NCBI GenBank assembly: GCA_034003585.1
Contig: JAVEYH010000052.1
Location: 1 to 22,966, forward strand
Length of the DNA stretch: 22,966 nt
From: JAPXSY01 sp034003585
GTDB lineage: Bacteria > Verrucomicrobiota > Kiritimatiellia > RFP12 > UBA1067
Reading direction: 5' to 3'
Position 1 is the first letter of the stretch. Every line of letters starts with the position of its first letter. The notes under the pieces were generated by a model. That model was not told the DNA's origin. It did not search any database and saw only the letters and a list, made by a program, of their open reading frames with translations. Shown here piece after piece: positions 8,490-14,721 of the stretch. The translations under genes and the position numbers were made by a program.

Positions 8490-10154
8490 TTACGGTTTGG
8501 CGGGTTCCGTCGCCGCAGGATCGATCTCGAGTTCCAGCCAGGTGGCAGTCTGGGGAAGACCGCCGGTCTGGGCGAGTTCGATGGCGTTGTACCCCCGCGT
8601 CAGGGCGGCGGCGGGCGCGTCGAACACCAGGACGCGGGCGGCCAGTTCGCTGAGGTTACGGCGGGGGGGCGTCATCCAGTTGTCGGGTTGGGGTTTTAGG
8701 TGTTCGGGATTCTCGGGACGGGGGAGGCCGGGGAGCGGCTTGCAGGCGGTCCCGTTGACGCGCGCGGCGAACTGCGCGGACTCCACGCCGTTGGTGGCGT
8801 ACAGGCCGATGAAGAGACGGCAGGAGGCGGAGGCTGCGGGTGGGGGGCCGATGTGGAGCCGGAAGGACGCGGCAGGTTTGTCTGCGGCGGTCGCGGCAGG
8901 CAGTTGGGGGCGGTAGTCGGTCTTGTCGGGCAGGCAGTCGTGCAGCGCGAGGGGGTGGAGGCGGCGACCGGAGGACGCGCCCTCACGGTCGGCAGCGGCG
9001 CGGAAGAGGTCCGCCAGGGTGCCGTCCTCAACGGTTTTCCCCTCGGGCGTGCGCATGCGCCGGATGCCGGAAACGGCGCTGAAAAGGTTGAAGAGGTAGA
9101 TGCCGTCCGCGCCGCGGTCGGCCATCGAGGCGGTGAAGCCGCGCTGCGAGGCGACGTTGTGGACGAACTGGAAGCCTTTGGGCACACACGAATACGTGCA
9201 CTGGGTACAGGCGATGATCGTGCAGGCAGCACCGTCGGGACCGATCTGCGCGCGCCAGCGCTCGATCGGAAAATCGCCGCAGCCGCTCCAGAAGTCGCTG
9301 GCCACGATCATGTCCACGAGACCGTCCCGGGCCCAGCGGACCGCGTCGAACCCCTTTTTGTAGGCGAATTCCGGGGTGGCCGGCACACGCGCCGCGAGTT
9401 TGACCGGATGGCCCAGGCGTTGCGCCGCGGCCCGCGTATGGCGGTGCGCCTCGCGGACGAATGCGGTGAGGACTTCGCGCCCCGCGTCCAGTTCATGCGC
9501 GTGAAAGTTGTTGGGGGTCCGGATCCAGTCCAGTTCCACGCCATCGATGTCGTAACGCTCCAGCACTTCGGCGATCAGCTTCATATAGTGATCGCGCACT
9601 TCCGGCTTTGCGTAATTGAAGAGCCCGTTGCGGTTGACGCGCAGCTCAGGGTGGTTGAAGAGCAGCGGGCTGACGCGGGAGAAATCATTGAAGTAGTGGT
9701 GATCGTTCATGCGCAGCGAGATCCAGGGCGAGATGCCCTTGGCGCGGGAGCGGGGAATCAGGCGCGCGAAAACATCGTCGATCCCCAGTTTGTGCAGGAG
9801 GTAATACGTGCGGGGCCATTCGGTGACCTGGGTTTCCGGATCCGGCACGTCCCAGTAACTCGGCCAGATCCGGCTATTATACCCGACGCGCTGGTAGTTG
9901 ACGTTCCAAAAAAGGTGGGAGACGCCTGTGTCCACATACTGGTCGACCTCCCTGTCGAGCGCCGCCTCGGCTACGGCACGGTTGGTGCCTTCCTTGCGGA
10001 ATTGATGAGCCACGAAATGGACCACCCCGTCCGCGGCCATGTTCACGAGCACGGGCATGGGCGCGCCGGATGCGGGGCGATCGGACTGCGCCCCGGCGCC
10101 GGACGCAACAAGGCAGAAGGCCGGAACAGTCAGTACAGTGCGGAAACAAGTCAT
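8490..10154 (-). CDS. Secreted glycosidase-like TIM-barrel protein, first gene of the operon
   Basis: The 554-residue product has a signal peptide (about 1-22, ending SGAGA). Its barrel carries the motifs of the gene at 3766-6402: GISPWISLRMND (140-151), YDIDGVELDWIR (201-212), then a GADGIYLFNLF strand. A short C-terminal beta domain ends in YNAIELAQTG...TWLELEID, matching the middle region of the paralogue. The acidic D-G-V-E-L-D motif at the strand end is where such barrels place acids, but the catalytic pair is not proven. The fold resembles the GHL10-type glycosyl-hydrolase-like families. Unlike the paralogue it has four closely spaced cysteines (C311, C316, C319, C323). I chose ATG 10154 because AAGGAGGAT sits five bases upstream; an in-frame ATG at 10220 has no ribosome site and spoils the signal peptide. 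Confidence 0.8.
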   Translation of the reverse strand: MTCFRTVLTVPAFCLVASGAGAQSDRPASGAPMPVLVNMAADGVVHFVAHQFRKEGTNRAVAEAALDREVDQYVDTGVSHLFWNVNYQRVGYNSRIWPSYWDVPDPETQVTEWPRTYYLLHKLGIDDVFARLIPRSRAKGISPWISLRMNDHHYFNDFSRVSPLLFNHPELRVNRNGLFNYAKPEVRDHYMKLIAEVLERYDIDGVELDWIRTPNNFHAHELDAGREVLTAFVREAHRHTRAAAQRLGHPVKLAARVPATPEFAYKKGFDAVRWARDGLVDMIVASDFWSGCGDFPIERWRAQIGPDGAACTIIACTQCTYSCVPKGFQFVHNVASQRGFTASMADRGADGIYLFNLFSAVSGIRRMRTPEGKTVEDGTLADLFRAAADREGASSGRRLHPLALHDCLPDKTDYRPQLPAATAADKPAASFRLHIGPPPAASASCRLFIGLYATNGVESAQFAARVNGTACKPLPGLPRPENPEHLKPQPDNWMTPPRRNLSELAARVLVFDAPAAALTRGYNAIELAQTGGLPQTATWLELEIDPAATEPAKP

Positions 10155-10157
10155 CCC

Positions 10158-10192
10158 ATCCTCCTTGCCCCCTCCAGGTTTAGCGGGAGGGG
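10158..10192 (-). promoter_or_regulatory. Ribosome site and adjoining stem in the operon leader
   Basis: A strong AAGGAGGAT (10166-10158) precedes ATG 10154 and decides that start. Directly upstream is a perfect 7-bp inverted repeat, CCCCTCC and GGAGGGG (10169-10175 and 10186-10192) with a 10-base loop. In the minus-strand RNA the CCTCC arm could pair either with its GGAGG partner or with the ribosome site itself. A regulatory switch is speculation; the repeat is visible. Confidence 0.45.
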
Positions 10193-10223
10193 CGGGCCCG
10201 GACAAAACACAGGTTTTCAAAAG

Positions 10224-10233
10224 CTGTATACCA
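10224..10233. promoter_or_regulatory. Candidate GntR/FCD operator upstream of the glycan operon
   Basis: CTGTATACCA is a near-palindrome around GTATAC (10226-10231). It resembles the T-x-GTATAC-x-A type site bound by many FCD-class GntR proteins. It lies about 70 bases upstream of the first operon gene and between that gene and the gntR-type gene, where an operator would be expected. Its left flank AAGCTGTAT recurs upstream of the regulator gene (11108-11116). A third copy of that flank inside the coding region at 20232 weakens the argument from the flank alone. Confidence 0.45.
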
Positions 10234-10299
10234 CTTTATCTGTTTTACCGGATGGCGTCAAGTGGGAAGCCGAGATTTTGGAGCGTCGCGCGGCGCGGT

Positions 10300-11064
10300 T
10301 CAAACGAGTTGGGAGGCGAGGCGGTCAAGGGCCTCGTGTACCGGGTCTCGCGGGGGTTGGCCCGCGTGAGCCAGATTGATCTGTGTCTGGTCAAAAGCCG
10401 TCAGCGCGTCATCCCGGCTCCACGCGATATGGGTGCGCATCCAGCGGGCCGCGCGTTCGGGGTCCCCGAGGCGGACGGCGCGTTCGATCTCGGTGTGGTG
10501 GTGCCACGCCCAAGCGACATGGTTGAGATCGCGCCGGTGGCTGTAGTGTCCGAAGAAGTGGTTCCGCTGATAGGCGTGGGTCACAATCTTGATGACCAGG
10601 GCATTGCCTGCCGCCTTGAGCAGCAACAGGTGGAACGAGAGGTCCGCCTTGAGGAAGGTGACGAGAGGCTTCCCGTCCAGCACGGCTTTTCCGGGCCGAC
10701 GCAACCCGCCGGCGACTTCCCGCATGATCTCGCAGTCGCGGCGCAGTTCGGCGCGCTGGTCGCGGGTCAGGCTGCGGACGGCCCGTCCCAGGGCGAAACA
10801 TTCGAGGGCCATGCGGACCTCATACGCGTCAATCAGTTGACGGCGGTCGAGCCGGGCGACATAGGTTCCGCTGCAGGGGACCTGGTAAAGGACGCCCTCT
10901 TCGATGAGGCGCCGCACGGCCTCACGCACCGGGGTGCGGCTGATCCCGCACTCGGCGGCTATCTTCTGCTCGGACAGTTTCTGGCCGGCGAGCAGTTCGG
11001 ACGCCATGAGCTTACGGGTGATGCTCCGGTAGGCGAGATCACTCAATGCGGGTGCTTGTGCCAC
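10300..11064 (-). CDS. GntR-family (FCD subfamily) transcriptional regulator
   Basis: The 254-residue protein has an N-terminal winged helix (about 8-75) with the family signature KLSEQKIAAECGISRTPVREA and the wing GVLYQVPCSGTYV. The C-terminal all-helical FCD ligand domain follows, with probable metal ligands D141, H145, H190 and H212 (D-L-S-F-H, H-T-E-I and M-R-T-H motifs). FCD regulators usually sense organic acids or sugar acids. The start is GTG 11064 with GAGGA six bases upstream. It lies 145 bases upstream of the six-gene operon on the same strand, so it is the obvious candidate regulator, probably a repressor relieved by a pathway acid. Autoregulation is plausible from the palindrome upstream of it. 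Family assignment is firm; ligand and targets are inferred. Confidence 0.92.
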   Translation of the reverse strand: MAQAPALSDLAYRSITRKLMASELLAGQKLSEQKIAAECGISRTPVREAVRRLIEEGVLYQVPCSGTYVARLDRRQLIDAYEVRMALECFALGRAVRSLTRDQRAELRRDCEIMREVAGGLRRPGKAVLDGKPLVTFLKADLSFHLLLLKAAGNALVIKIVTHAYQRNHFFGHYSHRRDLNHVAWAWHHHTEIERAVRLGDPERAARWMRTHIAWSRDDALTAFDQTQINLAHAGQPPRDPVHEALDRLASQLV

Positions 11065-11107
11065 GCGATCCTCGTTGTTTCCACACGTTCTGGCAGACGG
11101 TACGGGT

Positions 11108-11124
11108 AAGCTGTATTGATATCA
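11108..11124. promoter_or_regulatory. Candidate autoregulatory operator upstream of the GntR gene
   Basis: AAGCTGTAT (11108-11116) runs into the perfect 8-bp palindrome TGATATCA (11117-11124), 44 bases or more upstream of the regulator start. The first nine bases equal the left flank of the GTATAC palindrome at 10224. Two related sites on either side of a regulator gene fit autoregulation, but with only two copies the motif is not proven. Confidence 0.3.
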
Positions 11125-11168
11125 CAAATCGCCGCGGGTGTCAGCCATCACGATCCGGTTCTTGGGCG

Positions 11169-11195
11169 CCGTCGCGAAAAGCGCTGATCCGACGG
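11169..11195 (-). terminator. Possible terminator hairpin after the ribonucleotide reductase gene
   Basis: Perfect 6-bp arms CCGTCG and CGACGG enclose a 15-base loop, starting 13 bases past the reductase stop codon. No run of T follows on the minus strand, so intrinsic termination would be weak; it could instead protect the RNA end. This stretch (11065-11208) otherwise holds only the regulator's promoter region. Confidence 0.3.
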
Positions 11196-11208
11196 GATCC
11201 GGCAGGGG

Positions 11209-13443
11209 TTAGAGGATTTCGCATTTGCCGCCCGCGCAGGCCACGGTCTGGGTAACCGTGGTGTTGTCCTGGCGCTCAATGAGTTGGGTGTAGTCCACCG
11301 GCGCATAGGTGCGCGTGAGGTCCTCCCACTGTTTGCACGCATTGACGCGTTTGAGGCAGCGGGTCATTTTCAGCGCATCGTTCCCGAAATAGTTCCGGGC
11401 GAACTTGTGCGCGCGGCGCACCCAATCTTGTTTGGCCTCGCGCACGCCTTCGACCGCCTCATAGACGCGTTTGGGGTAGATCTTCGGTGTGGGCTCCTCC
11501 AGATTCTCCCCGCGCCCCAGCACGCAGTCGCAGGCCGCCCACAAATTGTCATCGAACGCGTGCAGGCCGTCCACGATCAGGCCCGAGGCGAGCAACGCGC
11601 CGACGCCGTAAATTTCCACGATCTCCTCGGCCGTGAGCACTTCGCAGAAGGGAGCCTGCGGATAATCGAGGTCCCCGCCGTCCGGCAGCAGCGAGACACC
11701 GGCGAACGCGTGGCGGTGTTCGTAGATGAAGGAGGCGACGCTTTCCCATTCGCCATCTTTAACGGAAATGGTGTTGGAGACGTTGTGGCTGAGCCAGGGT
11801 TGCACGCACCGTTCGGGGCGTTTGCCCGCATCGATCCAATTCTCTTTGGTGAGTTTGACCTTGCGCAGCAACTCCACGGCGTCCACATCGCGTTTGGTGA
11901 GCGCGTCCGGACTCGCCTCCACGCAGAACGTCAGCACCACATCCGTTCCGTTGGGGTTCCAGACCGATTTTTCCACCGCCTTGGGGTTTTGCGCGCCGAA
12001 AAAATCAACCAGCAGTTCGTCCTCGTTGGCCTGGGCGCGACGGAAATAGCGTTTCGCATGGTGGGGGTGGATGCCCGACGATGTGCCCAGGATGCTGCTG
12101 GTGGTGCCGGCGGGTTTGACACAGGTGGTTCGCGCGGCGGGGTTCACGCCGATCCGGGCGGCCACCTCCGCGTTCACCTCCAGAATCACGTTCGCCATGT
12201 CACGCTGGAGTTGCGGATCAAACGAGACGGCCGGGTGTTCCATCATGCCGGTCATCGAAATGCCGAGCAGGGCTTCGCGTTTCGCGATCCGCGTGCTGAC
12301 CTCGCCGAGGTATCCGAAATCGGTGTAGTCCGCCTGCAGGGTTCCCAGAATGGCGGCGGCACGGCAGGCCTCCCGGAATTTGTCCGCGTTGTCCACCAGG
12401 CCCATGTTGATCTCACACAGGTTGCAGAAAGCGAATCCCGTGATGCCGTCGATCTGCGGATAGAGACCGATCTCCCCGCAGGGGTTGAAGGTCATGTCGA
12501 GATGGTCGGTCCAAACGAACCCGGGCTCGCCGAACTCCTTGACCGATTTCATGAGCCGGTTGAACTGTTCGCGGGTGGTCTGGTTGCGCAGCAGGACCGC
12601 GGAGTTGTTGGACCGGGCGCGCTGCGGGTTTTCGTTGAACCAGTTGCCGGTCTTGGCCGTGGCCATCAGTTCGTCGTCCGGCGAAAAGAGGCAGATGGTG
12701 GCACTGCGTCGCACGCCGCCCGAAAGGACCGCATCCGAAGCGTGCATGAGGATGTCGTAGGCGTCGACCGAACGCAGGCGGGCGTGCCCCTCGTCGATGC
12801 GCCGGTCAAGCAGCGCGCGGATCATTTCCAGGCTGCGCCGCAACGGCTCGGGCCCCGGCGCGCGCCCCATGCCGGAAGAGATGGGGCGGCCTTTGGGACG
12901 GATCGGCGAGTAGTCGAACTGAACGATTTTCCCCGCATATTCCGGGAACGGTTGCGCTTCCGTGAAATAACCCGAGAGCAGCACGCCCAGCGCGTCGGCC
13001 CACCCCTCGATGGTGTCGGGGATGGTGAAGGGGGCGTGCCCCGCCGCGGGTTTGCGGATACCCGGGAGTTTGTCGATGTGATGGGTCTGCACCGAAAACC
13101 CTACGCCGCAACCGCAGAGCAGCAGCCAGAGCGCCTCCTGGAAGAAGCGGGGGCGGTCACAATAGGAGGTGGTGCAATTGTAGATGCGCGCGTTCTTGCG
13201 CAGGATCGGATCGCCGCCGAACTGCATCGCTCGCTGACTGCCCAGCACCATGCGTTTTTTCATCGCCCGTTCGCAGAGGGTCAGCAGATCTTCCAGTTCG
13301 ATCCCTTTGGCCGCGAAATGGCTGCGGTGCATCGCGATCACCCGCTCCACCGCCTCATCGAACGTCTCCCTCCGCATTTTTTCCGGTATGTACCGGCTGT
13401 ACTTTGAGGTGAAAACATAATTCTTCAGCGATTCGATGCTCAT
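11209..13443 (-). CDS. nrdJ: Adenosylcobalamin-dependent (class II) ribonucleotide reductase, monomeric RTPR type
   Basis: This 744-residue cytosolic enzyme makes deoxyribonucleotides using a B12-generated thiyl radical. Length and layout match the monomeric Lactobacillus-type ribonucleoside-triphosphate reductase (about 740 residues). The N-terminus has the family's Y-S-R-Y-I-P-E-K motif (15-22). C90 in YNC is the first redox cysteine. N320, C322 and E324 in FNPCGE form the active-site N-x-C-x-E. C340 or C343 would be the second redox cysteine. C736 and C741 in the tail give the C-x4-C pair that passes electrons from thioredoxin. No catalytic residue is missing. The ATG at 13443 has only a weak AGGG ribosome site. 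A promoter overlapped by two NrdR boxes lies upstream. No cobalamin riboswitch was recognised. The oxygen-independent mechanism fits an anaerobe or facultative organism. Confidence 0.95.
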   Translation of the reverse strand: MSIESLKNYVFTSKYSRYIPEKMRRETFDEAVERVIAMHRSHFAAKGIELEDLLTLCERAMKKRMVLGSQRAMQFGGDPILRKNARIYNCTTSYCDRPRFFQEALWLLLCGCGVGFSVQTHHIDKLPGIRKPAAGHAPFTIPDTIEGWADALGVLLSGYFTEAQPFPEYAGKIVQFDYSPIRPKGRPISSGMGRAPGPEPLRRSLEMIRALLDRRIDEGHARLRSVDAYDILMHASDAVLSGGVRRSATICLFSPDDELMATAKTGNWFNENPQRARSNNSAVLLRNQTTREQFNRLMKSVKEFGEPGFVWTDHLDMTFNPCGEIGLYPQIDGITGFAFCNLCEINMGLVDNADKFREACRAAAILGTLQADYTDFGYLGEVSTRIAKREALLGISMTGMMEHPAVSFDPQLQRDMANVILEVNAEVAARIGVNPAARTTCVKPAGTTSSILGTSSGIHPHHAKRYFRRAQANEDELLVDFFGAQNPKAVEKSVWNPNGTDVVLTFCVEASPDALTKRDVDAVELLRKVKLTKENWIDAGKRPERCVQPWLSHNVSNTISVKDGEWESVASFIYEHRHAFAGVSLLPDGGDLDYPQAPFCEVLTAEEIVEIYGVGALLASGLIVDGLHAFDDNLWAACDCVLGRGENLEEPTPKIYPKRVYEAVEGVREAKQDWVRRAHKFARNYFGNDALKMTRCLKRVNACKQWEDLTRTYAPVDYTQLIERQDNTTVTQTVACAGGKCEIL

Positions 13444-13517
13444 GGGTTACCCTGCGCGTAAGAAAGGAATAAAGAGTGGAACGATGCCCTGCCCCGGTGG
13501 TCTGAAGACCCGAACAA

Positions 13518-13533
13518 AGTCCATATATAGTGG
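13518..13533 (-). promoter_or_regulatory. NrdR box, promoter-proximal
   Basis: The minus strand reads CCACTATATATGGACT, close to the NrdR-box consensus ACAC-W-ATATAT-W-GTGT, with 12 of 16 positions agreeing and the mismatches mainly in the right arm. It overlaps the -10 element of the reductase promoter. A second box lies 16 bases upstream. NrdR is the ATP-cone repressor of ribonucleotide reductase genes and typically binds such paired boxes cooperatively. Confidence 0.75.
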
Positions 13534-13552
13534 TTGTTGCCGGGGAAGTCCA
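13524..13552 (-). promoter_or_regulatory. Sigma70-type promoter of the ribonucleotide reductase gene
   Basis: The -35 is TGGACT (13552-13547) and the -10 is TATATA (13529-13524), with a 17-base spacer. Transcription would start near 13517, giving a leader of about 73 bases. The two NrdR boxes cover the -35 edge and the -10, so bound repressor would block polymerase. Confidence 0.65.
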
Positions 13553-13565
13553 CCATATTTTGTGG
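13550..13565 (-). promoter_or_regulatory. NrdR box, distal
   Basis: The minus strand reads CCACAAAATATGGTGG, a near-perfect inverted repeat matching the NrdR-box consensus in both arms. It sits 16 bases upstream of the other box (32 bp centre to centre, about three helical turns), the spacing known for functional NrdR pairs. It overlaps the first bases of the -35 element. Confidence 0.78.
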
Positions 13566-13654
13566 TTTTTGTGTAACTCCTTGCCTCTCAAAGAAATCGG
13601 AAAACGGTTTTTGGGCTTTCTACGTCTTGGGGGGGAGGGTATCATGGGAAACAC

Positions 13655-14707
13655 ATGGTGAAGGATCAGACAGAACGCCGGGCGGAGGCTCTCCAGCCAG
13701 CCGGCGCGCGGCGAACCGAGGTTGGGGCGACCGCACCGGTTCGCGGAAGGCTTGCGCCGAGTCCGACCGGCGCGCTGCACCTGGGCAATGTGCGGACGTT
13801 TCTGATCGCCTGGCTGCGGGTGCGCAGCCGGGCGGGTGCTCTGGTTTTGCGCATGGAGGATCTGGACCACCCGAAAATCAAGCGGGGCGCGGCAAGGGAA
13901 ACGTTGGATGACCTGCGATGGCTGGGATTCGATTGGGATGAGGGGCCGGATCTCGGCGGGCCGTTCGCGCCGTACACGCAAAGTGAGCGCAGGACGCATT
14001 ACGCGCGCGCCCTGCACAAACTCGTCGGCCGGGGGCGGGCCTATCCGTGCGTCTGTTCGCGGCGGGATGTCGAGGCCGGGCAGTCCGCGCCCCATGCGGA
14101 GGACGGGCTCTTTTATCCCGGAACCTGCAGAGGGCGCTTCGCGGATTATCCGGCCGCCTGCCGGATGCTGTCGGCGGGGCGTTTGCCGGCCTGGCGGTTT
14201 CGCGTGGCGGCGGGGGAGAGGGTGGCGTTCGAAGACGGGTTTCACGGGCGTGTCGAACAGGATGTCGCGGCGGCAAGCGGTGATTTCGTGCTGGCGCGGG
14301 ACCCGGACGGCGCGGGCTACATGCTGGCGGTGGTGGCGGATGACGCGGCCATGGGTATCACGGAGGTGGTGCGGGGGGACGATCTGCTGCCGGCCACGCC
14401 GCGCCAGATCCTGCTCTACCGCGAGTTGGGGCTCCGGCCGCCGGCGTTCGTCCATGTGCCGCTGGTGGTGAGCGAGGAGGGCCGCCGACTGGCCAAACGC
14501 CATGGCGACACGCGGATCCGCGCCTTCCGCGAGGCGGGGGTGCCTCCCGGAAAAATCATCGGTCTGCTGGCCTGGTGGTGCGGATGGGCCGCATGGGGCG
14601 AGACGCTCCCGCTGAACGCGCTGCTGCCCCGGTTCGACATGCGGCAACTGCCGCGCGAACCGGCCGTGCTGACGCCCGCGATCCGGCGTGCGCTGGGTAT
14701 CCGCTGA
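13655..14707 (+). CDS. gluQ: Glutamyl-Q tRNA(Asp) synthetase
   Basis: The 350-residue protein is a truncated glutamyl-tRNA synthetase paralogue lacking the anticodon-binding domain. GluQ-RS enzymes attach glutamate to queuosine in the anticodon of tRNA(Asp). Visible are the HIGH-type motif in RLAPSPTGALHLGN (32-45), acidic RMEDLD (66-71), a zinc site C132, C134, Y154 and C158 as in YadB, and the KMSKS-type loop RLAKR (278-282). The protein has about 28 residues before the conserved core, more than usual. ATG 13655 is followed at once by GTG 13658, and the GGGGGGAGGG ribosome-like tract is rather far upstream, so the exact start is uncertain. It is divergent from the reductase gene and converges with aroC, whose stop is 14 bases away. 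Confidence 0.9.
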   Translation: MVKDQTERRAEALQPAGARRTEVGATAPVRGRLAPSPTGALHLGNVRTFLIAWLRVRSRAGALVLRMEDLDHPKIKRGAARETLDDLRWLGFDWDEGPDLGGPFAPYTQSERRTHYARALHKLVGRGRAYPCVCSRRDVEAGQSAPHAEDGLFYPGTCRGRFADYPAACRMLSAGRLPAWRFRVAAGERVAFEDGFHGRVEQDVAAASGDFVLARDPDGAGYMLAVVADDAAMGITEVVRGDDLLPATPRQILLYRELGLRPPAFVHVPLVVSEEGRRLAKRHGDTRIRAFREAGVPPGKIIGLLAWWCGWAAWGETLPLNALLPRFDMRQLPREPAVLTPAIRRALGIR

Positions 14708-14721
14708 ACCGCCGCGGGGCG

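Noticed and set aside
8700..10379. Open frame of 559 codons on the plus strand opposite the barrel gene
   Set aside because: It overlaps a gene with signal peptide, ribosome site and a paralogue, and shows no domain of its own.
11284..13407. Open frame of 707 codons on the plus strand opposite the ribonucleotide reductase gene
   Set aside because: It is the complement shadow of a fully conserved enzyme in GC-rich DNA; the translation is rich in Arg, His, Gly and Val and has no recognisable motif.
13444..13517. Possible cobalamin riboswitch before the B12-dependent reductase
   Set aside because: The leader is only about 73 bases and I found no B12-box-like conserved core; the space is taken by the promoter and NrdR boxes.
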